Source: Actinotignum schaalii (GTDB lineage: Bacteria; Actinomycetota; Actinomycetes; Actinomycetales; Actinomycetaceae). From it: DNA of 64,000 nt. The stretch is taken from NCBI RefSeq assembly GCF_000724605.1, contig NZ_CP008802.1:1736001-1800000 (forward strand), in the 5' to 3' direction. Position 1 is the stretch's first letter, and the number at the start of each line of letters is the position of its first letter. Under the pieces are notes generated by a model that searched no databases, was not told the origin of the DNA, and worked only from the letters and a program-made list of their open reading frames with translations. The translations under genes and the position numbers were made by a program. Below are positions 37,191-44,335 of this stretch, one piece after another.

Positions 37191-38773
37191 GCGCGCCCGA
37201 TCAGCAAGGCCCCGAAGCCCAGGGCACCGCGGCTCCCGAAACTGCGGCCGCCGCAACGTCTGCTTCCGCAACCGCGGATTCCGCCACCTACCTGCGCGGC
37301 GTGACCTTCACCTACCAGAGCGATCCCGAGCTGCCCGCTACCGAGTGCGGCGTGCGCGATGTCGACCTCGACTTCCCGGCCGGCTCGTGCACCCTCATCA
37401 CCGGGCCGTCCGGCTCCGGGAAATCCACGATCCTCAAGCTCCTCAACGGCCTTATCCCCGAGCTTTACCCTGGCGAACTGCACGGCGAGGTCCGCCTGGC
37501 AGGGCACAGCACCACCGCCACTCCGATTCAGGAACTCGGGCGCGCTGCCGGCACTGTTTTCCAAAACCCGCGCGCGCAATTCTTCACCGCGAAAGTCCTC
37601 GAGGAACTCGCCTTCGCCGGCGAAAACGCCGGGGACGCCGCCGAGGTTATCGCCGAACGCATCGCCCACGCCGCCACCACCTGGAATATCGAGCGTTTCC
37701 TGCCACGCCGCCTCGCCCAGCTTTCCGGGGGCGAATTGCAATTAGTGGCGAGCGCCGCCGCGCTGGTCGGCCCGCACCGCATCCTCCTTTTCGACGAACC
37801 AACCTCCAACCTCAGCCCCGAGATGGTCGGGCATTTCGCGCAGGTTGTACGCGCCCTCAAAGCCCGCGGCTGGACCACGATCATCGCCGAACACCGCCTC
37901 TACCCGCTGCGTGGCGTAGCGGACCGCGTCGTCGTGATGCACGGCGGGCGCATCACCGGGCGCTACGCCGCCGCGGATTTCTTCGCGATGGACGAAAGCG
38001 AACGCATCGGCTTGGGCCTGCGGACCTTGCGGGTACCCGAACGTGCGGCGCGCGTGCCCGCCACTACACATAAGGGCGACGACGCCGGCCCGTCTGCCAG
38101 CGCGCCCACCACTCCGGGCGTGGTGGCCGAGGCGGTGCGCTTTGCCTACGGGCCCCACGAGGTGCTCAATCTGGAGCGCGTGGAGATCCCGGCCGGGCAG
38201 GTCACCGCGCTGACGGGGCCCAACGGGGCGGGGAAAACCACCCTGGCTCGGGTACTCATCGGCCTGGCCCATCCGGAATCGGGTGCGCGGATTTCCTTCG
38301 GTGGGAAAATGTGCCGGGGGCGCGAGCGGCTGCGCCATTCCAGCTTGGTGATGCAGGATGTCACCCGCCAGCTTTTCGCGGAAACCGTGCGCGGGGAAGT
38401 GGCTCTGGGTAATTCCGGGGTGAGCGCGGAACGGATCGAGCAGGTCTTGGCGGACCTCGGATTAGGCGAAGTGGCGGACCGGCATCCGGCTACCCTATCG
38501 GGCGGGCAGAAGCAGCGCCTCGTCGTCGCCAATGCAACGGTGGCACATGCCGACTTTTATGTCTTTGACGAACCGACCTCCGGGGTGGATTATCGGCACC
38601 TCCGCTCCATCTCCACTCACATCCGCGCGCTTGCAGCGCGCGGAGCCACGGTCCTGGTGATCAGCCACGATCCGGAGTTCATTAACGAGGTGGCCGATAA
38701 CGAGCTGCATTTGGAGCCGCGGGATCCGGAAAGTGGAACGCAGCGCGCCGAGCTATTCGGCCTGCTAAAGTGA
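37187..38773 (+). CDS. ECF transporter ATPase, two ATPase domains fused
   Basis: 528 residues from ATG 37187 (GGAGGAGTGCG upstream, ATGA overlap). Domain 1: GPSGSGKST near residue 74, LSGGELQLVASAAALV, ILLFDEPTSNL. Domain 2: GPNGAGKTT near 343, LSGGQKQRLVVANATV, FYVFDEPTSGVDY. The two halves correspond to EcfA1 and EcfA2 in one chain, sufficient for one ECF complex. Ends 5 bp before the trp leader peptide. Confidence 0.9.
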   Translation: MSAPDQQGPEAQGTAAPETAAAATSASATADSATYLRGVTFTYQSDPELPATECGVRDVDLDFPAGSCTLITGPSGSGKSTILKLLNGLIPELYPGELHGEVRLAGHSTTATPIQELGRAAGTVFQNPRAQFFTAKVLEELAFAGENAGDAAEVIAERIAHAATTWNIERFLPRRLAQLSGGELQLVASAAALVGPHRILLFDEPTSNLSPEMVGHFAQVVRALKARGWTTIIAEHRLYPLRGVADRVVVMHGGRITGRYAAADFFAMDESERIGLGLRTLRVPERAARVPATTHKGDDAGPSASAPTTPGVVAEAVRFAYGPHEVLNLERVEIPAGQVTALTGPNGAGKTTLARVLIGLAHPESGARISFGGKMCRGRERLRHSSLVMQDVTRQLFAETVRGEVALGNSGVSAERIEQVLADLGLGEVADRHPATLSGGQKQRLVVANATVAHADFYVFDEPTSGVDYRHLRSISTHIRALAARGATVLVISHDPEFINEVADNELHLEPRDPESGTQRAELFGLLK

Positions 38774-38778
38774 CGGGT

Positions 38779-38841
38779 ATGGATACGGGTTGTGCAAAGC
38801 TTGCGGCGCTGGGCGCCGGCTGGCGTCGATGGCGCGCCTAA
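38779..38841 (+). CDS. trpL: trp leader peptide
   Basis: A 20-residue open frame, ATG 38779 to TAA 38839, ending GAGWRRWRA, with two Trp codons in its last six codons. It lies 102 bp before trpE, where a trp attenuator leader is expected. No clear Shine-Dalgarno precedes the ATG and a TAAAGT -10-like word lies at 38766-38771, so it may be a leaderless transcript. Trp starvation should stall ribosomes at the two UGG codons. Confidence 0.72.
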   Translation: MDTGCAKLAALGAGWRRWRA

Positions 38842-38878
38842 TTTTTCTTCCCCGCACGCGCGTGCTTTCTAAGCGGGC
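38812..38878 (+). promoter_or_regulatory. Putative trp attenuator
   Basis: GGCGC (38812) can pair with GCGCC (38834-38838) right before TAATTTTTC, a terminator-like layout that contains both Trp codons. A second hairpin CCCGC ... GCGGG with inner GCACG/CGTGC follows at about 38852-38878. Mutually exclusive folding was judged by eye only. Confidence 0.5.
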
Positions 38879-38943
38879 CGTGCCCCAGGGATCAACGTCA
38901 CCCCATAATCAAAACCCCCGCACTGTTATCACAAAGGATAATT

Positions 38944-40500
38944 ATGCAGTTTTACCCTGCCCTCGCTGAGCTGAGCGCCCTCGGATCCGAGTATCGCGTT
39001 GAGCCCGAGCAGCACTCGGCGCCCGAGCATTACTCTGCGCCCGAGCAGCACTCGGCGCCCGAGCATCACTCCGTGCCTGAGTACCGTGCCGCGCCCGTCG
39101 CCACCGAAATTCTTTCCGATTCCCTCACGCCCGTCACCGCCCTGAAAATACTCAAAAACGTTTCCGATCACGTCTATATGCTCGAATCGGCCGGCCAGGA
39201 TCAAACCTGGGGGCGTTACACCTTCCTCGGCTACGATCCGAAACTTGAAATTACCGCCGTGGACGGGCAGGTGCGGATTAATGATCAGCCGGCCGCTTAT
39301 GATTCCCCTTCGGATGCGATCCGCGAGGTGCTCGCCCGCTACCGCAGCCCGAAAATCCCGGGGATGCCGCCCTTCGCCGGCGGTCTGGTGGGATATTTTT
39401 CCTATGACTATGTGAAATATGCCGAACCGACCCTGCGCCTCGATGCCCCGAACGAGGAGGGATTTAATGATGTCGATCTCATGCTCTTCGACACCGTTAT
39501 TGCCTTCGATAACTTCCGCCAAAAAATCATATTAATCAAGGTGGTGGGTCTCGATAACCTCGAGGAAGAATACCCGCGTGCCACGGAAGAATTACGCGAC
39601 CTGGCCCAGTTGCTGCTGCACGGGGAGCCGATTGCGGATACTACCGGGCACCTGACCGGGCCAATTACCCCGGTCCTTAATAAAGAGGAATTCGTGGCGA
39701 TGGTGGAGCGCGCCAAGCACTATATTCACGAGGGTGATATTTTCCAGATCGTGCTCTCTAATTGCTTGCGCGCGGAATTCACCGGTTCCCTTATTGATAC
39801 TTATCGAGTGTTGCGTACTATTAATCCTTCTCCGTATATGTTCTATTTCAGTGGGCATAATATTGAGGTGGCGGGGGCCTCCCCGGAAACCCTGGTGAAA
39901 TTGGAGGATGGCACCCTCTTCACCTTCCCGCTGGCCGGTACTCGGCCGCGCGGTGCCACGCCCGCGGAGGATGCTCGCCTGGAAGAAGAACTGCTGGCCG
40001 ACCCGAAGGAGCTGGCCGAACATAATATGCTCGTGGATTTGGGGCGTAATGATATTGGCCGCCTGGCGCAATTCGGCACCGTGAACGTGGATCGTTTCCA
40101 TGACGTGGTGCGTTTCTCCCACGTCATGCATATTGGTTCCACGGTGAGCGGGAAAATTCGCCCCGAGTGCGATGCCCTGGACGCTGTCGCCTCGATTCTG
40201 CCCGCGGGTACCCTGAGCGGGGCGCCGAAGATTCGCGCCTGTCAGCTCATTAATGATCTCGAAGGCAATAAACGTGGTATTTATGGCGGGGCCATCGGCT
40301 ACCTCGATTTTTCCGGGAACCTCGATACCTGCATCGGTATCCGCATCGCCTACAAGATCGGGAACACGGTCTACGCGCGCAGCGGCGCGGGTATCGTCCA
40401 AGATTCCGTTGCCGCCACCGAATACCAAGAAACCCTAAATAAGGCTGCGGCCGTCCTGGAAGCTTTGCACGACGCCGCCCAGCTGGAGGAATGCTCATGA
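38944..40500 (+). CDS. trpE: Anthranilate synthase component I
   Basis: 518 residues. Feedback-site segment YMLESAGQDQTWGRYTFLGYDP, then catalytic-domain motifs LAGTRPRGATPAEDARLEEELL, LGRNDIGR, PAGTLSGAPKIRA and RSGAGIVQDS. Makes anthranilate from chorismate with ammonia or glutamine from TrpG. The N-terminus holds a foreign insertion: five tandem 6-residue units (PEQHSA-like, 18-bp period, 39009-39095) between the first helix and the usual EILSDSLTPV. A Trp-rich leader peptide upstream favours tryptophan over p-aminobenzoate synthesis. trpD/C/B/A do not follow. Confidence 0.92.
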   Translation: MQFYPALAELSALGSEYRVEPEQHSAPEHYSAPEQHSAPEHHSVPEYRAAPVATEILSDSLTPVTALKILKNVSDHVYMLESAGQDQTWGRYTFLGYDPKLEITAVDGQVRINDQPAAYDSPSDAIREVLARYRSPKIPGMPPFAGGLVGYFSYDYVKYAEPTLRLDAPNEEGFNDVDLMLFDTVIAFDNFRQKIILIKVVGLDNLEEEYPRATEELRDLAQLLLHGEPIADTTGHLTGPITPVLNKEEFVAMVERAKHYIHEGDIFQIVLSNCLRAEFTGSLIDTYRVLRTINPSPYMFYFSGHNIEVAGASPETLVKLEDGTLFTFPLAGTRPRGATPAEDARLEEELLADPKELAEHNMLVDLGRNDIGRLAQFGTVNVDRFHDVVRFSHVMHIGSTVSGKIRPECDALDAVASILPAGTLSGAPKIRACQLINDLEGNKRGIYGGAIGYLDFSGNLDTCIGIRIAYKIGNTVYARSGAGIVQDSVAATEYQETLNKAAAVLEALHDAAQLEECS

Positions 40501-41072
40501 TCCTCATCATTGATAACTACGATTCTTTCACCTACAACCTGGTGCAGCTGGTCGGATCTTTCCGCCCGGATGTCAAGGTGGTGCGTAATGATGCCCTGAG
40601 CGTGGCGGAGATTGATGCGTTGGCCCCGGATGGAATTATTATTTCCCCGGGCCCGGGCTTCCCCCGCGACGCCGGCGTATCCATGCCGCTGGTGGAGCAG
40701 CTAGCCGGAAAATACCCCATCCTCGGGGTGTGCCTGGGCCACCAGGCAATTTGCGAGGCATTCGGAGCTACCGTGACGTACGCGGCGGAGGTGGTGCACG
40801 GCATCGCCCGCCCGGCGCGCATGGATACCTCCAGTACCCTCTTTGCGGGGTGCGAGGATGAGGAAATGGTGGCTCGCTACCATTCGCTTGCGGTGCGCGA
40901 AGATACCCTCGGCGATGATCTGGCCGTGACCTCGCGCTGCGTGGGGGACGGGGAGGTCATGGCGGTGGAGCACCGCCGCTTCCCCGTCTTCGGGGTGCAA
41001 TTCCATCCCGAATCGATCCTCACCCCCTGCGGGCGCACGATCATGAAGAATTTCCTCGCGCGCTGCCGGTAG
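40497..41072 (+). CDS. trpG: Anthranilate synthase component II (glutamine amidotransferase)
   Basis: 191 residues from ATG 40497 (GGAGGA six bases before; 4-bp overlap with trpE). MILIIDNYDSFTYNLVQ start, oxyanion loop SPGPGFPRDAG, nucleophile Cys in GVCLGHQAICEAFG, and catalytic His/Glu in VQFHPESI. Supplies ammonia to TrpE. Could also serve folate synthesis, as in other bacteria with a shared subunit. Confidence 0.93.
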   Translation: MILIIDNYDSFTYNLVQLVGSFRPDVKVVRNDALSVAEIDALAPDGIIISPGPGFPRDAGVSMPLVEQLAGKYPILGVCLGHQAICEAFGATVTYAAEVVHGIARPARMDTSSTLFAGCEDEEMVARYHSLAVREDTLGDDLAVTSRCVGDGEVMAVEHRRFPVFGVQFHPESILTPCGRTIMKNFLARCR

Positions 41073-41074
41073 CT

Positions 41075-41109
41075 GCGCCGTCGTACCCTATGGTGGTACG
41101 ACGCCGCGC
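41075..41109 (+). terminator. Hairpin after trpEG built from the GGTACGACG word
   Basis: GCGCCGTCGTACC ... GGTACGACGCCGC, 13-base arms with one mismatch, 3 bp after the trpG stop. No T tract. Confidence 0.6.
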
Positions 41110-41123
41110 ACTAGAATCGCGGC

Positions 41124-42587
41124 ATGACTGACGACGCGCCTGCACCCGCGCAGCTCCCCACGCCTGAGCGGCCGCTATGGCGAGCCCGCGGAGTCGGCGC
41201 GGCTGCCGTGCTGGTGCTTTCCTGGGTGGCTGTTGTGTGGACTGTGCGTCAGTCCCTGATGCTGAACTCATACGGAGATGGCGTGTGGTGTACGCGGGGT
41301 GCCGCGCGGTGGTGCCGGGAGGCGTCTTTCCCGGGGCACTATCATCTCCTTATTATCATCGTCGGAATTGTGGTGGGGATACGTGCCTGGATCGTTCTCG
41401 GGCGTTCGCTACCGCGCACCTCGAGCAAGTTTGGCGGTGCCGGCGGTCCGCGCAAGCAGGTACGTTACCTGGCGATAGCGGTGGAAGTGCTCGGTGCGCT
41501 CGCGGTGGTCGCGATAGCGATCCTCGGAAGTTTGGCCGCGCTCTTCGGCGGTATGCCTGAGGTAGCCGCGGCCGGGGTAGGTCTGCTCGGGTTCGGAACG
41601 GGAATGCTCTTTTCCCTTACCCTCGCGGTGGGAACGGGTGCCTGCCGTGCGGCGTGGATGAACGGCGGGGTGGTGGCCGTGGCCGGAGCTGGCGCGGGCG
41701 TGCTGATGGCTCCTAGCCTGATCACCGCGGGGCCCCTGGGTTTGATCATGGTGGTTATTGTTTCTTGTGGGGTGATGCTGGGTGGTCTTGTTTTTGCGCG
41801 GGAAAACTGCCGGGTAGAAGTCGATACGGCGGCCGAAAATGTTGGCGGGCCTGCTGGCGGATCACCGGGTTCTCTCCTGAAACTTAGCCTGGGCGTCACC
41901 GGCGCGGCGGTGACGCTTTCTGCCTTAGGTTGGTGGCTGCTTCCTTCGCCGGCGGATCGCACCTATGTGAAGGGCGAGTCGGTGACGTTCCCGCGAGAAG
42001 TGGAAGATTCCCGAGAATCTTCTGGGGCGCCCGTACCGCAAACTACGCCTACCGGGGAGGATTCGCCCACGCCGGAACCTTTGCCTATTTCTGGAGAGCC
42101 GTCCAGGTCTACACGAGATCCGCGCCCGAGCGCGGTTTCGGAACCATGTACGTCCGCGCAGGTGGGGGTGAGCCGGAGCTCGGTGGATGGTGCTCTTGGT
42201 GCGCGGCAGGTGCGAATCACGCTCACCAATCGCGGCGCGACCGCGTGCTCGGTGCGGGGCATGACCGGGGTGTGGCTCTCCGATGCGGGAGGTGCGGGCG
42301 ATAGCCTTCCCGGCACCGAGCTCACGACGACCGAGCTCAGAACCACGGAAATCACCGGAGCGGACTCCAGCGCCTATGAGTGTGGAGTTGAGCTTCCTCC
42401 GGGGGACAGTGCCACGATGGAGATTGAGTGGCGGGTAAGTAATTCCGGGGATGCTGGCGAGCAGCAGTCTTTAGGGCTCCAACTGAGTCCCGGTGGTGAA
42501 GTGATACCGGTACCCGCGCGGAAAGGCGAGGAGACGTGGTTCGACGGCGATATTACGGTGCCCATCCGGATAGGACCCTGGCACTAA
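41124..42587 (+). CDS. Membrane protein with extracytoplasmic DUF4232-like domain
   Basis: 487 residues. About seven hydrophobic helices in the first ~280 residues (e.g. AAVLVLSWVAVVWTVRQ, YHLLIIIVGIVVGIRAWIVLG). A polar Ser/Pro-rich linker follows, then a C-terminal beta domain starting PCTSAQVGVSRSSVDGALGARQVRITLTNRGATACSVRG, which resembles DUF4232 domains of actinobacterial lipoproteins. Function unknown. Possibly a surface sensor or envelope protein. Confidence 0.68.
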   Translation: MTDDAPAPAQLPTPERPLWRARGVGAAAVLVLSWVAVVWTVRQSLMLNSYGDGVWCTRGAARWCREASFPGHYHLLIIIVGIVVGIRAWIVLGRSLPRTSSKFGGAGGPRKQVRYLAIAVEVLGALAVVAIAILGSLAALFGGMPEVAAAGVGLLGFGTGMLFSLTLAVGTGACRAAWMNGGVVAVAGAGAGVLMAPSLITAGPLGLIMVVIVSCGVMLGGLVFARENCRVEVDTAAENVGGPAGGSPGSLLKLSLGVTGAAVTLSALGWWLLPSPADRTYVKGESVTFPREVEDSRESSGAPVPQTTPTGEDSPTPEPLPISGEPSRSTRDPRPSAVSEPCTSAQVGVSRSSVDGALGARQVRITLTNRGATACSVRGMTGVWLSDAGGAGDSLPGTELTTTELRTTEITGADSSAYECGVELPPGDSATMEIEWRVSNSGDAGEQQSLGLQLSPGGEVIPVPARKGEETWFDGDITVPIRIGPWH

Positions 42588-42609
42588 CGCAATTATTCTC
42601 ATTGGCGTG

Positions 42610-43521
42610 TTACTCAGAGCGGGCCACCCGATCCGCCAGGTAATTCGCCTGGTGCGCGAGACCTAGCGTGCCAATAAAAACCCGGAAGAGAAGCCGGGCA
42701 AACAGGCCAGATTTGCCAAGACTTGCGGTGAAGGTGACGAAGCAGCCCTCGCCGGTAGCACTCGATAGGGCTTCCGGATCGTCTTCCGCAAGCACAGCCA
42801 AGCGGCGGGAGTGTTTTCCGGAAGCTTTGCGCGGCCCGGACAAATCGTGCCGTTTGGACAAATCGTGCGGTTCGGAAAGCTCCCATACCGTGGGCTGGCC
42901 TTCTGATCCTGCGTAACGAAGTCTCCAGCGAGCTCCTGTTGAGGAACCATCGGTGAAATTGGTGGAGTCGAATTCTGGGGAAAGCGCGTATTCACGAATT
43001 TTGCTGGCGCTGGTTGGCAGGTAGATCCGTAGCCGCGCGGTGTGCTTGATCCGGCGGGGCTGGGTGAGGGGTTCGGCTGTCTCAAGCGTAGCGATGAGCT
43101 GCTCAAGATCAATTCCGGCGCGTTCCACAATCGCGCGGCACGAAGCCTCATCGCGAAGCAAACGCATAGCTACGCCGCAGTGATAATCATTGCCCGGGAA
43201 TTTCCCGCTGAGGAATTTCTGCAGGTCTGCAGGTGTGGAAAGCTCGGCGTCGTCGTCGAAAATCTCAATGAGGGTGCGTTCACGCAGGAGCACGGGCGGT
43301 AACCCAAATTCTTCGAGGCGTTCCGTGTGGAGCTGGTCAACGTGCTCGCGCGCAACCCGCAGCGTAAGGCCAGCGCGGGCGCAGACTCGGCTGGCGCTGC
43401 CCCCGCACGCGAGCAAGGCGAGAAAAACATCAATGAGGCTGATCTCGTCACGCCAAGCGCGGCGCGCTTCGAAAGCGGAATTCTGGATGAGCTGCAGGGC
43501 AGCGGCGGCAGGCATTTTCAT
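42610..43521 (-). CDS. Standalone Clp-N-like domain protein
   Basis: 303 residues from ATG 43521 (AAGGA upstream). The first ~150 residues hold two Clp_N-like helical repeats (SAFEARRAWRDEISLIDVFLALLACGG and VAMRLLRDEASCRAIVERAGIDLEQL), as in the substrate-receiving end of ClpC/ClpA, but no ATPase follows. The C-terminal half (SGPRK, AVLAEDDPEALS, EGCFVTFTASLG) may be an SRPBCC-like fold, low confidence. Overlaps a small HTH gene by 4 bp; such pairs occur in other actinobacteria with no known role. Confidence 0.62.
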   Translation of the reverse strand: MKMPAAAALQLIQNSAFEARRAWRDEISLIDVFLALLACGGSASRVCARAGLTLRVAREHVDQLHTERLEEFGLPPVLLRERTLIEIFDDDAELSTPADLQKFLSGKFPGNDYHCGVAMRLLRDEASCRAIVERAGIDLEQLIATLETAEPLTQPRRIKHTARLRIYLPTSASKIREYALSPEFDSTNFTDGSSTGARWRLRYAGSEGQPTVWELSEPHDLSKRHDLSGPRKASGKHSRRLAVLAEDDPEALSSATGEGCFVTFTASLGKSGLFARLLFRVFIGTLGLAHQANYLADRVARSE

Positions 43522-43748
43522 GACGGGTTCCTTAGGTCGCGCGGCAGCCCCGCCGCGTATTTGCGATGGGCTGATTGCTTGGTTACCTCCAGGCAACGGC
43601 CAATATCGCTCCAGGACATGCCCGCGCGCACCGCTTCCTCGACGTAGTACTTCGTGACGCGATCAGCCTCCACGCGCATGGCGTGGGCGGCGCGCAGCTT
43701 CTCTGCGATCACCGCCGGATCTAGCCTCGCTTGTTGCTTTTTCGTCAT
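43518..43748 (-). CDS. Small helix-turn-helix protein
   Basis: 76 residues from ATG 43748. KYYVEEAVRAGMSWSDIGRCLEVTKQSAHRKYA is a helix-turn-helix of the kind found in small regulators linked to Clp-N proteins. 4-bp overlap with the Clp-N-like gene, so they are co-translated. DNA target unknown. Confidence 0.72.
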   Translation of the reverse strand: MTKKQQARLDPAVIAEKLRAAHAMRVEADRVTKYYVEEAVRAGMSWSDIGRCLEVTKQSAHRKYAAGLPRDLRNPS

Positions 43749-43794
43749 CACGCCGTCAGTATATGCTGACGCACTTCTATGAGGCAAGGTGGCA

Positions 43795-44187
43795 TTACAC
43801 CTGTGGTGCGGAGTCGCCGGGCCGAGCGGACTGGCAGACGCGGAGCGCGGCGGCGCATATTCCCAGGGATCCAACTATCCATCCGGAAGCGCCGATGAGG
43901 TTAAGTTTGTCCGGACCGTCGGTGAGCCACAATGAAATAACACCCGCGCAGAGCACCGCCGCGCATAATGCGTAGGCGATGCTCGCCCGAGTCCAGCCGG
44001 CAAGTCGGTGCGTGCAGCCGGTGCCAGCGGCGGCCACCAACACCGTGGCAGCCACAAAAACCGCGGGCGCTGCGGTTCGGGGCGTGAAGTGCCAGGCGTC
44101 TGTCAGGTTGAGAGCCAGGGCGCCGAGGCACATTGCGAGCAAAATGAAAGAACTGGCGAGCGATCCGTAGCGAGCCACGATATGCAT
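43795..44187 (-). CDS. Hypothetical four-helix membrane protein
   Basis: 130 residues with four hydrophobic segments (SLASSFILLAMCLGALALNL; APAVFVAATVLVAAAG; IAYALCAAVLCAGVISLWL; GASGWIVGSLGICAAALRV). GGAGG lies about ten bases before ATG 44187. No family recognised. Followed 46 bp later by the HTH/Clp-N pair and may be co-transcribed. Confidence 0.65.
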   Translation of the reverse strand: MHIVARYGSLASSFILLAMCLGALALNLTDAWHFTPRTAAPAVFVAATVLVAAAGTGCTHRLAGWTRASIAYALCAAVLCAGVISLWLTDGPDKLNLIGASGWIVGSLGICAAALRVCQSARPGDSAPQV

Positions 44188-44243
44188 GGTAGCGAAACCT
44201 CCTCGTTGAGATGTTCTGTGGGTACGGGTGTGGGTGCGGATGC

Positions 44244-44320
44244 AACGCTCCCCGAGATGGTCGATGTTTCGTCCAATCCCGGGGAGCGTTAGTTTTGTTT
44301 CGGTGTGATCGTACGATCAC
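44244..44320. terminator. Two palindromes after the repeat surface protein
   Basis: AACGCTCCCCG (44244-44254) with CGGGGAGCGTT (44280-44290), followed on the plus strand by AGTTTTGTTT; and a perfect 16-bp palindrome GTGATCGTACGATCAC at 44305-44320. They lie just past the end of the minus-strand surface gene and before the membrane protein gene. Confidence 0.55.
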
Positions 44321-44335
44321 GTTCCTGAAACTTTT

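Noticed and set aside
38944-41072. Reading trpE/trpG as p-aminobenzoate synthase (pabB/pabA)
   Set aside because: N-terminal MLESA and GRYTFLG segments fit TrpE, and a Trp-codon leader peptide lies upstream; a shared role of the small subunit is not excluded.
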